DNA of 64,000 nt from Falciphora oryzae. Lineage: Eukaryota; Ascomycota; Sordariomycetes; Magnaporthales; Magnaporthaceae. The stretch is from NCBI GenBank assembly GCA_000733355.1, contig JNVV01000085.1:1-64000 (forward strand), given 5' to 3'. A program made the translations under genes and the position numbers. Of the stretch, positions 1 to 11,254 are shown piece by piece. How positions within the stretch are numbered: position 1 is the first letter of the stretch; every line of letters starts with the position of its first letter. Under the pieces are notes generated by a model. The model was not told the DNA's origin and ran no database searches. It worked only from the letters and a program-made list of their open reading frames with translations.

Positions 1-1
1 A

Positions 2-13
2 CCCCTTGTTACA
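2..13 (+). repeat. 3' tip of a family-B LTR
   Basis: The bases ccccttgttaca match the last 12 bases of the B LTRs that end at 18088, 42607 and 50550. The sequence then switches directly to family-A integrase sequence. A B element or solo LTR therefore inserted into this A copy just upstream of the window. Confidence 0.7.
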
Positions 14-3000
14 GCTATCGCGATCGCTAACGATGCTTTTGGGGGTACCAAATACGCATTCGATACGCTCGAAAAACAGCTTTGCGAACTGTCCTACATT
101 TGTGTCAGTTCGTATGGGGATAAGGACCACGTATTTAGTTAATCGGCATACGACGACGAAAATTGCGTTAAAAACCTAACTACCCGCCGTTCTGCTTTTA
201 GGTAGGCCGGTTACCTAATCTAAAGAGATCTTTTTTATAGGCTGCCCGTTTTTTGGCGGTAGTAGGGGTTTAAATTTGCTATAGGGCTTGTAACGATAAA
301 TCGCTTTCTTTTAGCATTAAAAGCACGATGCCACATATACCGTAATATCCCTTTTAACTCCATCCCACTAAAAAAAGCGCTAAATAAGATCTAAAGTTTT
401 AGCTACGCCCTAATAACCGGTTCCCGGGAAATCGTGAAACTGTTTTAGGATTTCGGTCCTTAAGGCCTCGTTTGCAGGGACATAAACTTGATTTCCCCGG
501 AAAATTAACTCGTTACCGTTAGCTAGGTGAAAGCACGATGCTCCTTACTACCGAATCGTTATCGCAATATTTCGGTGCGGTGCGGTATATTTCACGTTAG
601 GTACTGCCAAGCGGGGCTTTTTAACTATTGTCAGCCTTTTAAGCAAATTCATACTCGCCGGATCCCGCTTTTGTACGTCCCTAATCCATTTCCTTAGCGG
701 CGTTGGGATCTTTTCCGGGGAGTCCGTGGTTACGCTGCTTTTAAGCTAATCCAAAGCAGTACGTACCTCCTAACGAGTGATAAATTGCACCTGTAAAGCA
801 TAGATGACCTTAAAGGCGTCTGGATCGTCGGCTAACGTAAGTTGTGCCAAACGTACGCTGTTCCGCTCGCTTCGCCGGTTAAAGATAAAATTTTTGGGGG
901 ATCGCTCGTTGGGTGCGCTTTTTGCGCTTACTGGTTGGGGAGGCTTATTAGGCGACGCTTTTTCGGTAGTGTTCTTTGCGTGCTGCTTATAAATAAACAC
1001 GTTTTGTTCCCAACCCATTTTATTAGATAGCGTCGGTAGAAGTTTTTTAATGAAAATTTCCTATCCTTTTTCGCGACCGTTTATATAGTCCGGCCGGCGA
1101 AACGGAACGTCGGCTGGGTTTAAAAACCTTAGCCGGTATTTGATTTCGAAGTCGTAGGGTGCTAACTGCAATAGCTAGCGTGCTTGTCGTCCGTTTAAGC
1201 GCTCCTACTTTATAAAAGCTTTAAGGTTTTTATAATCCGAAAACACCTCCGTGGTTTGCGCCCCCTCGAGGTAATATCGCTAATAGCGAAAACTTCCCAC
1301 TATTGCGAAAAGTTCCTTATCGTACACAGGATACCGAGTTTCGGCACCTTTGAACTTTTGGGACCAATAGGCTATAAGGTGCTATTAGCCGTCGTGCTTT
1401 TGCGATAGGATGCCTGCTATGGCAAAGTCGGAAGCGTCCGTTTCGACCCGTAACGGTAAAATCGGGTCGTAATGCCGCAGCACTGGTGCGGTCGTAAACG
1501 CGTTAATTAGGTCCTTAAATGCCTACTGTTGGGGTTCCTGCCAGTAATGGCCTATCTGGCCTGGCTTGCGTCCGTTTTTTATTTTTTGCAATAGGTCGTA
1601 CAAAGGTTTCGCTATGCGGGAAAAGCCGTGGATAAACCGTCGATAAAAGTTGCAAAATCCCACAAAGACCTGGATGTTTTTGTACGTGCGAGGTGGGTGG
1701 TCGATTTATTCGCGGACGACCTAAATACGCGCAGGATCCATTTTGAACTTTTCGGTATTGACGATAAAACTTAGGAATTTAAGTTTTTGCTGGAAAAAAG
1801 TGCATTTTTTGGGATTGGCATAAAGCTTAAAGCTGCGAAGTCGATCCAAAACTAGCTTTAAGTGGTGTTGGTGCTCCTTTTTACTACCGGAGTAAATGAG
1901 GATATCGTTTAAATAAACGATAACGAAGTCGTTCATTAGGCCCCGTAGGGCTTTATTAATGTAAATTTGGAACGATGCCGGGGCGTTGGTAAGTTTAAAC
2001 GGTAGTACGAAGTATTCGTAATGCCCGTATTTGGTGCGGAACGCGGTTTTCCATTCGTTCCCCTTTTTAATGCGAAATCGGTAATACGTATTAACGAGGT
2101 CGATTTTGGATAAGCATTTGGCACCGTTTAAACGGTCGAGCATTTTTCCAATTAACGGAAACGGTGCTTTATTTTTAATGGTGATATCGTTAAGTCCTCG
2201 ATAGTTAACGCATAATCGTAACGTGCCGTTTTTTTTCAGGACGAAAATAACAAAGGCTCCTGCTAATGACTGTAATTCGCGGATAATGCCTTATGCGAAG
2301 GTATCGGTAAGGTACTCCTGGAATGCCGTCGATTTAGTTGGAGATAAGTGGTAAATTTGCTTTTACGGGGGCTTTTTGCCTGGGAGCAAATCGATGGCAT
2401 GGTTACCGTAGCTATGCTTTGGAAGCATTTTCCTTTTGCGGACGTCGAATACGTCGAAATAACTTATCCGTAAACTTGCAGGGACGTTTTTCAAATTTGG
2501 CGGTTCGTTTGGACGGTCCTCAAAAAGGTCGTCCTCCCCGGTGCTGCCGACAAAAGGGTTAAAGCGAAAGGAACAAATAAGCACGCGATTTTTAGCTTGA
2601 AAGCTTTTTCGGAAATGGTATGCGGATAGCTAATGGATGCGAGGACGTTGGTTGAAACACTAGGTGCTTTTAGCTGGGTGGAGGTCCATAGCTAATTCTT
2701 GCATTAGTGGCATGCCTATAAAGATAGGTGCGTTTGCCAAATTTCGTTCGATAGCGAAAAATGGCCGGATAATTTCTACCGGAGTGCTATTTTGGTTACG
2801 AAGGCTTAATCGTAAATGGTAAATACCATAGGTTTTAACGCCCTAATCGCTTGCGGCGGCGAAAGTAAGGGATTGGTAATCGTATTTAGGACGGTTGTAT
2901 GGCTTATAGCCTAAAGATTTGCAAAAGGTAATGGAAACGGTATTAATTTCGGCGAACGTGTTTAAACCGACCTCGATTTTAACTTTCGGGCCGCCGTTGG

Positions 3001-3170
3001 AAAAGCTAACGGTCCCTTTAGTAACGAGCGCAAAGGCTGTACGTATTTGGTCGTTACGAAACGTTGGTGCGGGGATAACCGGGTTCCCTTTTAGTTTTTT
3101 TGGCGCTTTTCGCTTTGCTTTTTTCCATTTTCCTTTTTTCGGCGCTTTAAGGAGTTGATTTTAGCTTTTT
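14..3170 (-). pseudogene. Family-A pol remnant (A1): RT, RNase H, integrase core
   Basis: The longest open piece (1721-2143) is reverse transcriptase, with the KIDL, EWKTAFRTKYGHYE and LPF..TNAPASFQ motifs usual in Ty3/Gypsy enzymes. The catalytic box reads YLND instead of YLDD, with the Asn codon at 1907-1909, so the first active-site Asp is lost. RNase H sequence follows around 1150-1500. The left edge holds the integrase SDRDS motif, whose second catalytic Asp is still Asp here, unlike in the A2 copy. Many stop codons interrupt the frame. Identity is secure from family motifs; activity is excluded. Confidence 0.8.
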
Positions 3171-3174
3171 CCTT

Positions 3175-3966
3175 TTAAAGGGATTCGCCTTTTTTAGTCG
3201 AAGGTTTGGTAGCGGAAAAGGGGTTTTTGCAATTTTTCGCTATATAGTTAGGCTTGCCGCATTTAAGGCATACGCTTTCGTCCCGGCGTCGTTGGCGTTT
3301 AGCGTTTGAAAGCGTCGAGCGTCCGTTGCTTTTGCCATTGCCGTTGCGTTGGTTACGCCCCTTTTGCTTGCTTCGAAACTTGTGTTTCCCGTTTTTGTTC
3401 GATTCCTTTTGGTCCTTTTTGTGGGAGGATTTATGGGAATTTTTCTTTTCGTTGTACGGGGCGCGAGCACCCGTACCTAGGGTATCCCAAAGGATTTGGG
3501 CTGTGGCGACGAGGTTTTTCAAAGTTTCCGCTTTGTAATGCATTCCGCGGGTGATTTGGACTTTTAAGGCAGGGACCAAACGGATAACGTAGCTGTTAAT
3601 ATCTGCTGTTTGTCCTGCTTCGCCGCACATACGTCGGTACCGTGCTGCGAAAACACCAGGGTTTTCGTTATTTTTTTGCATAAGTTGCTGTAGGTCGTTG
3701 GTAGCCTTTAGGAGTGAAGAATCTTTTCGCAATGTGGTGTTACGGAGCCATCGCATAAACTTGCGCCAATGTAAGCCCAATACCGGATTGGCTTTGCGCG
3801 AGCCGTTGTAGGCGGAGTTGAGGTCGCTATCGAAGGTTCCGACAGCGGCTGCGATGCGTAATTTGGCCGTGGTAAAGCCGTTAAGGTTGGCTTCGAACGT
3901 AAGGTCAAATTTGCTTTCCCAATGGTCGAAGTTTTGCATTGAGCTTGGAAGCTTCAGCTCGGGCAT
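3175..3966 (-). pseudogene. Family-A gag remnant with altered zinc knuckle (A1)
   Basis: This open 263-residue stretch contains a gag-like region (the WRKFMRWL segment, then a Gln-rich region) followed by a Lys/Asn-rich basic linker. It ends in a CCHC-type zinc knuckle at about residues 234-247. The knuckle reads CLKCGKPNYIAKNC, so the histidine ligand is a tyrosine, consistent with CAY to TAY. Copy A2 has tyrosine at the same place. Gag would package the retroelement RNA. The true start is uncertain, because A2 suggests an N-terminal extension whose counterpart here is broken by stops. Confidence 0.75.
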
Positions 3967-4096
3967 TTTTTATAAGATTTTGTGATTGCCTTTGTTTTTG
4001 TCGTACGAAGGAAAAATGTCGTTTTTTTCGTCGTCGTCCCTCACTAGGGTGTGGTACGACGGTGCCCGGGGTGTTGATTGGTTGCCGGGTTTTCCT

Positions 4097-4478
4097 AATC
4101 AGTAAATGGGTCACTTTAAAATCCTATACTAAACGCTGTTTTTAACCCCCCGGTTAAATCCACCAATTTTTAATAAAATTCCATGAAAATTTAATATGTT
4201 ATATTTAACTATATAACCGATTTTATAATTATTTTTCCACATTTTTATTATTACTATTTTAAGGTGATTTACTATTTACACACAGTGTTTTGCACAGTGT
4301 TTAAAACTCAACTAAAAATAATGCTAATAAAAATTTGGAAAAATAATCATAAAATCGGTTATATAGTTAAATATAACATATTAAATTTTCATGGAATTTT
4401 ATTAAAAATTGGTGGATTTAACCGGGGGGTCGAAAACGGCGTTTAGTATAGGATTTTGAAGTGACCCATTCACTGATT
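4097..4478. repeat. Foldback (MITE-like) inverted repeat of about 380 bp
   Basis: Bases 4097-4260 and 4314-4478 are near-perfect reverse complements around a spacer of about 53 bp. The ends read aatcagt(a/g)aatgggtcac. On the right edge a 17-bp unit (tgacccaYtcactgatK) occurs twice in tandem. The left neighbour is family A, stopping exactly where the A2 copy continues with acgggcgg. The right neighbour is family B. No coding sequence is visible. It may be a non-autonomous DNA transposon; no target duplication is visible because the two flanks come from different elements. Confidence 0.7.
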
Positions 4479-4499
4479 TGACCCACTCACTGATGAACC

Positions 4500-6720
4500 A
4501 CGTTAGCTTATTTAACTTTATTAATAAATTCCGTAACCCACTTTAGGATTAAAATACTATAAAGCCAGCTTAGGGATAAAAAGAAAAAAAGTGCTCCTTA
4601 CGGCAAAGCTTCTTCTATAAAGTTATTTTTTTATCCTTTTAAAGCCGAAATTTTTACTAAAAAATGTTTTTTTTGCAAAATCGTCGTAATCGGCTAATCC
4701 TTACTCCCCTCTTTTTTAAGCTTATACTAAGGTAATTTTAATAGCATATCGGCCTTTTCATTTTGCTTTCCTGGTCGGTAGTTAATTATAAACTAATAAC
4801 CAACCAGCTATTATGCCTATCTAATTTGCCTTCGATTAAAAACTTTAGCCGTTAGGAAATATTCGAGGTTCCGGTAATCCGTATAAACCTTTATCCGGTA
4901 CTTTGCCCCTTTGAAATAATGCCTCCACCTAGCGAAACAATTAACGACCGCCAAAAGTTCCTTATCGTAAATTTTATAATTAATTTCGGCGGGCGACATT
5001 TTGCGTAAATAAAAGGCAACGGGGTGCAGTTTATTGGTTTCGGGGTCCCTTTGGAATAATACCCTTTTAAAGGCAAAATCCGAGGCGTTTATTTCGACTT
5101 GCGCTGGGAAAAACGGATTAAAATGCCGGAATATCGGAAGCGAAACGAAAGCGACTTTAAAGGCTTCGAAGGCCTGTTCTATTTCGGGGGTCCATCGCTA
5201 TTAGCTTTTAAATAAAACGTTAGCCGTCGTTATAAGCCTAACGATTTTTAAAAACCTTTTAATAAACCTCCTATAAAAGTTAGCAAAGCCGACGAACGAT
5301 TGGGAGTCTTTAAAGCAATTAGGGGCCTTCCATTAAATAATAGCATTAACTTTATCCTTAAACATTGCGATACCCTCGGGTCCTATTATGTAACCAAAGA
5401 ACTCGATTTCGTATACCCTCCAAACGCATTTGCGAAAGGCTACGGCCAGGTTGTATTTAATAAAGCGGCGAAACACCTCCTTTACCAAACTATCGTATTA
5501 TTCCTTGGTTTTTGCGTATATTAAAAGGTCATCCAAATACACAAAAAGCCCGGCATCGATAAAATCTATAAAAATATAGTTCATTATGCTTTAAAAGGTG
5601 GCGGGGGCGTTAATAAAGCCTATAGGCATAACCGTAAATTCGAAAACGCCGTATTTGCAACGGAAAGCCGTAAACCATTCATACCTTTTCTTTATCCGAA
5701 TTAAATTAAACCCGGTTTTAAAATCGATTTTCGTTTTCCATTTGGCATTCCGAAATCGATCCTAAAGCTCCGTAATAAATAGGATAAAGCACCGAATCGG
5801 AATCGTTTTAGCGTTTCCGTCCTTGTAATCGACTACTACCCTTAAAAAATCGAGGGGGTTTTTCTTTTTTACGAACATAAAGGGCGAACTATTAGCAATT
5901 TTACATAGCCTGGCCCGACCGATTCGTATTTGCTTTTCCAGCCACGGCTTTAAAATATCCAATTCCCTTTAACTTATTAGATACAAAAGGTTATAAATTA
6001 ATTAAGCTCCTTTTTTAAAGTAAATTTCGTAGTCCCAAAGCTAATGATCAGGAAAACGGGTAGCAGCCGCTTCCGTTATAATAGGGAAAAATTCCCTAAA
6101 CTTTTATAACACCGATTTGAAGCCGTCTAAATCCGCTTTAGTTACTTCTTTAAGGGAAGGAATACCGTGCCCGTATTTAATAACGGCAATAATCGCGGGC
6201 TCGATTGTTTTTATATTTTCCCAAAAGCGTAAGCCTTTAAGCGGCCGTAAATCCTATAGCTTTCGGGCCCGGGGCTTATTGCACTTCCGGCATTTGTTTA
6301 AATCCATCCGGATATCCCAAAGGTCGCGATTTAATAACCCCAGCGGTAGGTGTTGCCTTTGCCATGCAAAAGGCAGGATAATATTGCAATCTGGATCCGT
6401 AAAACTAACTTTAAACGTTTCCGTAAAATAGTGCGTTTTGTACTAGAAGGTAACGTCGATAACTAGTTGCTTTCTAGCCTTTAGTTTAATTTTCCCTGAA
6501 AAGGAGGTTATTACGCAAAAGATAGCTTTATTAACCAAATAACCCGGGAATTGCTTCGCTATTTTATTTAACATAACCTTCGTATCGCTGCCTCCGTTTA
6601 AAAGAACCCGGATAGGTATTTCCTTCGATCCTTTCGCCCGTATGTATATGCGAAGGATTAGCTTTGCGAATTCCCTATCCGTTAAAGGCCTTCGTACAGC
6701 AGCAACGGTCGATAGTTGTC
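4500..6720 (-). pseudogene. Family-B pol remnant: protease, RT, RNase H
   Basis: Minus-strand reading gives an aspartyl-protease segment near 6600 with LLNGGSD, where a catalytic Asp is expected at the Asn. Reverse transcriptase follows at about 5550-5960 (SSPFMFVKKKN, VVVDYKD). RNase H is at about 4817-5120 (DKELLAVV). Each piece aligns with the plus-strand copy at 46.6-48.5 kb and carries additional stops. Integrase is absent because the element is truncated at the foldback repeat. Confidence 0.75.
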
Positions 6721-8860
6721 AATAGTTATCGTCCAATTCCGAATTTGATAGTTTAAAAATTCGGGGTTCGCTCGGGGCTTTTAAGGTAAAGCTAGCGATT
6801 TTAGCCTTTTTAGCCTATAGCTATTCCTTTTATTCGTTTGTTATAAAGCGTTTAAAAATAGATTTGGCACCGGCCGTTTTTGCTAGTGTAAAAGGGAGTT
6901 CCTTACCGTTAGTGTCCTTTTTAGCGTAGCATTTTAACGTATAGTGCCCTTTTTTTCCGCAGCGCCAGCAATTAGCTTTAGCCAATTTTCGTACGTCGAT
7001 ATCGCGTTATTCGATTCCTTCGAATGCTAATTTAATAGTAATCCAAATGTTATTCTTTTTATCGGCGGCCTTTTTATCGTTAGCCTTCTTTCCGAAACGG
7101 GAGCTTAAAGATAGATTTAGGTTCCTATCTTTAAAGCTTTTGCCGCGGCGACGGCCTACGTTCGAACGCTCCGGGGTCGAAACGGGCTCGTTTTTTCCCT
7201 TATCCTTCGGGGTTAGCCCCGGGTTTTAAAACATAACTTCGTAAATTTTACCAGCCTTTTAAATTACAGCAAGGAATTTTTCGTCTGTATTAAAAACTCC
7301 TCCGCAACGGGAATATACCAATTTGGTAATTTCCTTTAAAAAGGTGCGGGAAATATATTTCCTAAATATAACGGCAGACCATTAAACCGCTTCGTTAAGG
7401 TTAAAAAGCTTAATAAAATACTAAACGGTATTTCCCTTATACTTAAGCTTCCGCATTTTTTTAACGTTACGGTAATATTCGGTAGCGTCCCGAAAGCGTT
7501 CCTATAAAGCCGCCGAATAGGCCCGCCAATTATCTTCAAATTGCGCGCTTCGAAGGGACCGAAGGCGTTAATAATGCTAAATTTATGCGTTTTTTGTAAA
7601 TAAGGACCCGACCTAATTGATTTTAACTATATCGTTAGGAAAGCTTTTAACGTAAATCTCCATATAGGAGGTAACGCGAAACCACCATAGCTTAAATTTA
7701 GCCAGGTCCTTGCCGTCGTAACTAAGTGGCTTATTAAACTGGACTAGGTTAATAACGGCCGTAAAAACCAGACTATACGGGTAAACATTCTCCTATTGGA
7801 TGGCTTTAATAAAATCCTGCAAATCGGGGTCTTTAAAAGCCTGTTCGTTATTTTCGGGGGCATCGTTTTTTAAAAAGGAGTCCAAAAGTTCTAAAAGTTC
7901 TAAAAAAAATAGCAATATATTTAGGAAGTTCGTTAGGTAGCCCCTAGGGAGGCCCCTAAGCGAGTCCTTTAAAGCTTTTGGAATGCCTAAAACCTGCTGT
8001 AACGGCCTTGTACTATTGTTAGGTAGCGAAAGCAATAGCTCGAACTTGTTGCCGTCGGAAATTATTAAACGATAGGAAATCCTAAAAGCCCTAACGTAAT
8101 AATGCCGACGTTTTAAACGTCGATTAAAGCAAAGGTTTCTCCGTAAAAAGGACGGGTTTTTCCCTTTTTAAAGTGCTTTAACGGGAGCCCGGTGGAAGGG
8201 ACGACCTTTAAAAGGCTGAAAATACCGTAGCTAATTTAAGCCGCCTTCTTTATGCCGCAAATCGCCGACTTTCCCGTACGGCGTTTTTAATAAGCTGGTA
8301 AATTTGGGCCAATATGCGTCGCTCGGCTTCGGTAAAGGCTTCGAGCGAAACATGCTTTTTGGTTAAGAGATTTTAGATTTAAGCATCTTTATTAACGGCC
8401 TAGTTGGAAACTCCCTTTTCGAAAGTGGAAAATCGTGCCTGTAGGTTTTGCAAATGGTTTTGTTAAGCCCAAATAACGTCCCGGAGCTAAATTAAAGCCT
8501 CCGAACGGGTTTATTGCTTTTTGGCCAAAGTGGCGACCGTAGCCCAAACTTATTATATAAATACCTGGCTTTTTCCGATAATCCGTTGCCGGAATGCCTT
8601 TTGTTAGTCGGCGGAAGCGATTAAGCTTTCCTTATATAAAGAAACGACGGTATTATATGCGTGGGTGATGTGGTCGTAATAGGTCCTAATTTCGCGGATT
8701 TGTTCCCGATCGGCGAGGATTTCCTAGCTCATATTTCGGGATAAGGCCGAAATTGCTTCGTACGTACTAATAAATTCCCGCTGGATTTTAGTTATCCAGC
8801 CGGGGGATTTTAAAAGCGTCCTACGGATATAAAGGCTTGTTGTTCGAAAGCTATGCTAAA
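6721..8860 (-). pseudogene. Family-B gag and 5' accessory ORF remnant
   Basis: The 3' part of gag contains a zinc knuckle near 6931-6972 (CWRCGKKGHYTLKC) with all four ligands intact. It is preceded by a conserved gag segment containing INWVGSLF at about 7600. An open 80-residue piece lies at 7793-8035. A coiled-coil-like ORF at about 8250-8860 matches 43232-43861. Between about 7210 and 8200 the sequence is only distantly related to the other B copy and about 1 kb shorter there, which suggests exchange of the gag core. Numerous stop codons make it a pseudogene. Confidence 0.7.
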
Positions 8861-9410
8861 AGGGGGTGCCGAATACAGGATAAATGCCCCTTAATCGTTA
8901 AGCATAAGTGTATTTTAACGTTCTCTCGGTGCAAACCGGAAGGGGCCTTCGGGGGCTTTTCCGGCCGCTTTTTTTAAATTAGGCCAGCATGGTATCGGCA
9001 AGCATACCGGAATCGCTAGGCAAAAAAAGGGGATTCCACAACCGGCATGCTAAAGTCGCTTAGTAGGGAAGGAAATATTGTTGCAAACGAAATAAAAAGG
9101 TCCGGTTCCCTGTATTCCTAGGCAGCGTAAAATCCCAAAGGTACAAGGGAAATTTCCAGCTTTTTTTGAAATCCCGTGGTTTCTCTAAGGCGACTGAGAG
9201 GGTAAAACGACCCTCCTGTATATTCTTTTCGCTTTCACCCGTTCGAAAACACCGGTGACAGTCAAAATGTTTGTGGTATGGCCTCAAGGTTTTATTCGCT
9301 AAAGAAGGCAACAGTTGGAGCTTAGGGGTGCCGATTAACAGGGCATTTCCAAAGCTTAGAAGGAAAGATAGTGAGGCTTCCGTCAAGGGGCAGAGCGTAA
9401 AAAAATTATT
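8861..9410 (-). other. Family-B 5' leader region, decayed
   Basis: This stretch lies between the B 5' LTR and the accessory ORF. It matches 42608-43230 of the complete element in reverse orientation. An open frame at 9060-9386 (108 codons) overlaps the equivalent of 42707-42901 and contains HFDCHRCFRTGESE in both copies. Whether this short frame is translated is unknown. Confidence 0.5.
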
Positions 9411-9695
9411 TGTAACAAGGGGTCAAAGACGGCTTGGAAAAGGATCTCTATATTGCAGATAATCTTTCTATGGGCTCAAAAGATGCTTAAAGAAAAAGGA
9501 ATCTCTTATGGAAGACATAGGAGATGGCAGGGTTTATATAAACCACCCTGTGATCCGTGCGAAGTATTGAGTACATAATTCACACTGCCTTTCCGGCTTT
9601 CGACCTTTGGGCCTCGGGGCCGTTGGGCACCTATACCGGTTCCCGGACCTTTTGTGGGGCCGATTAGGTGAGTCCACAGGTTCTTCCGTGTGACA
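9411..9695 (-). repeat. Family-B 5' LTR (minus orientation)
   Basis: It begins tgtaacaagg and ends ccgtgtgaca, the reverse complement of the B LTRs at 17803, 42322 and 50265. It contains the shared TATA-like box tttatataaac. Confidence 0.9.
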
Positions 9696-10363
9696 ACGAA
9701 TACGCAATCCAGCAAACCAACTCTACCGGCATTAGATAACCCAAATGCACGAAAAAGCTAAATAACACTTTAAAAAAGCCCGGGAACGAATAAAGCATTG
9801 GGCCGATAAAAGGAGAAGCCCTTCGCCGGTCTTTACCGAAAAATAATTCGTTATATTAAACGCCCGGCATATAAAGACCCGTCGCTTTGCTAAAAAATTC
9901 GATGCTAAAATGTTCGGGCCTTTCCGGATCCTTAGGGTTATTTCTCCTACGGCGGTACGATTAGCCCTATTTAAAACCTGGAAAATTTATAACGCTTTCC
10001 ACGTATCCTTTATCGAACCCTACCGCTCTAGCATTCAGGTACGACCTAACCCTAACTAGGTATTGCAGGAGGCCCCCTCGGTTATAGGAGATTTCGTTAT
10101 AAAAAAGGTTATGGATTTTATGGATACAGGCGGGAAGGTTCGTTACTTTGTCCGATGGGAAGATTACTTACGAAAAAAGGACTGGACGTGGGAACTTTGA
10201 AAGCATTTCGATACCGACGGATTTAAGCAACACGTTGTTGCCTTTTATCGGCTCAACCCCGATAAGCTTAGGGACCCCCGCGTGCTATAAGATATAGGTA
10301 CGGCCGCATTCCTTAAACGGGCTTTAAAAGGTTTCGAAACGCGCCTTAGGAAGAGGAGGATAG
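9696..10363 (+). pseudogene. 3' end of a second family-B element: integrase C-terminus and chromodomain
   Basis: The sequence matches 49597-50264 of the complete B element. The conserved segments are the integrase tail (FRIL.VISPTAVRLALFKTW), a family-typical SFIEPYR stretch, and a chromodomain at about 10085-10215 (DFVIKKVMDFMDTGGKV, then FVRWEDYLRKKDWTWE). Several codons have become stops, for example TGG to TGA after DWTWE. Chromodomains in chromoviruses are known to steer integration to marked chromatin. The left part of this element was displaced by the minus-strand B insertion at 9695. Confidence 0.8.
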
Positions 10364-10453
10364 TATTATACAGAAGAACTTGTGGACTCACCTAATCGGC
10401 CCCACAAAAGGTCTGGGAACCGGTATAAGTGCCTAACGGCCCCGAGGCCCAAA
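10364..10453 (+). repeat. Family-B 3' LTR, left part (split by element A2)
   Basis: The bases tattatacagaag correspond to the LTR start tgtcatacggaag after transitions. The alignment continues to ccgaggcccaaa, where A2 is inserted. The remainder resumes at 17026. Confidence 0.8.
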
Positions 10454-10954
10454 TGTAACAGGTCTCAGCCCTACTATAGCAAGCTACAGCAGTGTCAAGC
10501 CTGGAAAGGGGGGGTTCTTTTAGGGAGATTTTAAAGGTCCAGCAGCTCAACAGTCGTATTCGTGCAAGGCTAAACCAGCCTATGGTAAAGATAAAACAGA
10601 AACGATAGCTTGCCCTTCAAACTCCCTTTATAAAGGGGTCCTTCGGGCCCTTCTTATGCCTGGCCGTCCGGCCGTTTTTCGGTTGCCGTCGGCACGCTTC
10701 CTCCTCCGCGGCGTCCATACGGGGCTGGTTATGTTTTGTCCCCTTATTAGGGTTCGGAGTTTGGGTGCGCTTTGACCGGGCTGAGCGTCCGTATCTGCGG
10801 AGGCTAACCGGCGGGCGTGTCATAAAGCTAAACTCTTTTAATCCGCACGTCCTTTAGGGTTTGCGCCCCTTTGGCTACCACCCGGGGTCCTCCTTTAAGG
10901 CCACCGGTGGCGGTCCTTATGGCTGCTGATTATGGCTTTATGCGGGGTGTTACA
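10454..10954 (-). repeat. Family-A 3' LTR
   Basis: It runs from tgtaacaggtctc to ggggtgttaca on the plus strand and matches the LTRs at 16520-17020 and 53122-53622 over their full length, with scattered transitions. Confidence 0.9.
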
Positions 10955-11254
10955 ATTATCCCCCTTTTAAGGAGGCTGTCCTCGGCCTCCAACCTTTTCC
11001 TTTTTTCCTGGTACAACGACAAGTTTTCGTAGATTCGCAAAGGCGCTGACCGTTTTTTTTCCTCGCTTGGGGTGGACGCTGGCCTCCAGTAAAACCTTTG
11101 GAAAAGGATGACCAATTTAGCGATTTTAGGTGTCCTTTTTTTTATTGCTTAACTCCACGTCCTGGAATTCGCGGATTTTTTGGTTCTTTTTATTCCGGGC
11201 CTTTTGGAAAGCTCGTACTTTCGTGGGTGCGCCGCGAAAGTGCTTTTCGGGCTC

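Larger units (their letters stand above)
14..4097 (-). mobile_element. Ty3/Gypsy chromovirus, family A, partial copy A1
   Basis: This segment aligns along its length with the internal region of the complete A element at 10454-17020, from the integrase core (left) back to the 5' side of gag (right). Reading on the minus strand, the order is gag, reverse transcriptase, RNase H and integrase. Both LTRs and the integrase C-terminus lie outside this copy: the left end is cut by a B LTR and the right end stops at a foldback repeat. Frames are broken by many TAA/TAG codons and by C-to-T and G-to-A transitions relative to A2, which is the RIP pattern. It is not functional. Confidence 0.85.
4500..9695 (-). 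mobile_element. Ty3/Gypsy chromovirus, family B, partial copy on the minus strand
   Basis: The 5' LTR lies at 9411-9695 and the internal region runs leftwards through an accessory 5' ORF, gag, protease, reverse transcriptase and RNase H. It matches the complete B element (42322-50550) up to about 48770 of that copy. It then stops beside the foldback repeat, so integrase, chromodomain and 3' LTR are missing. The right edge abuts the interior of another B copy in plus orientation at 9696, so one B element inserted into another. Decay is heavier than in the complete copy. The gag core differs from the complete copy far more than the flanking parts do. Confidence 0.85.
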
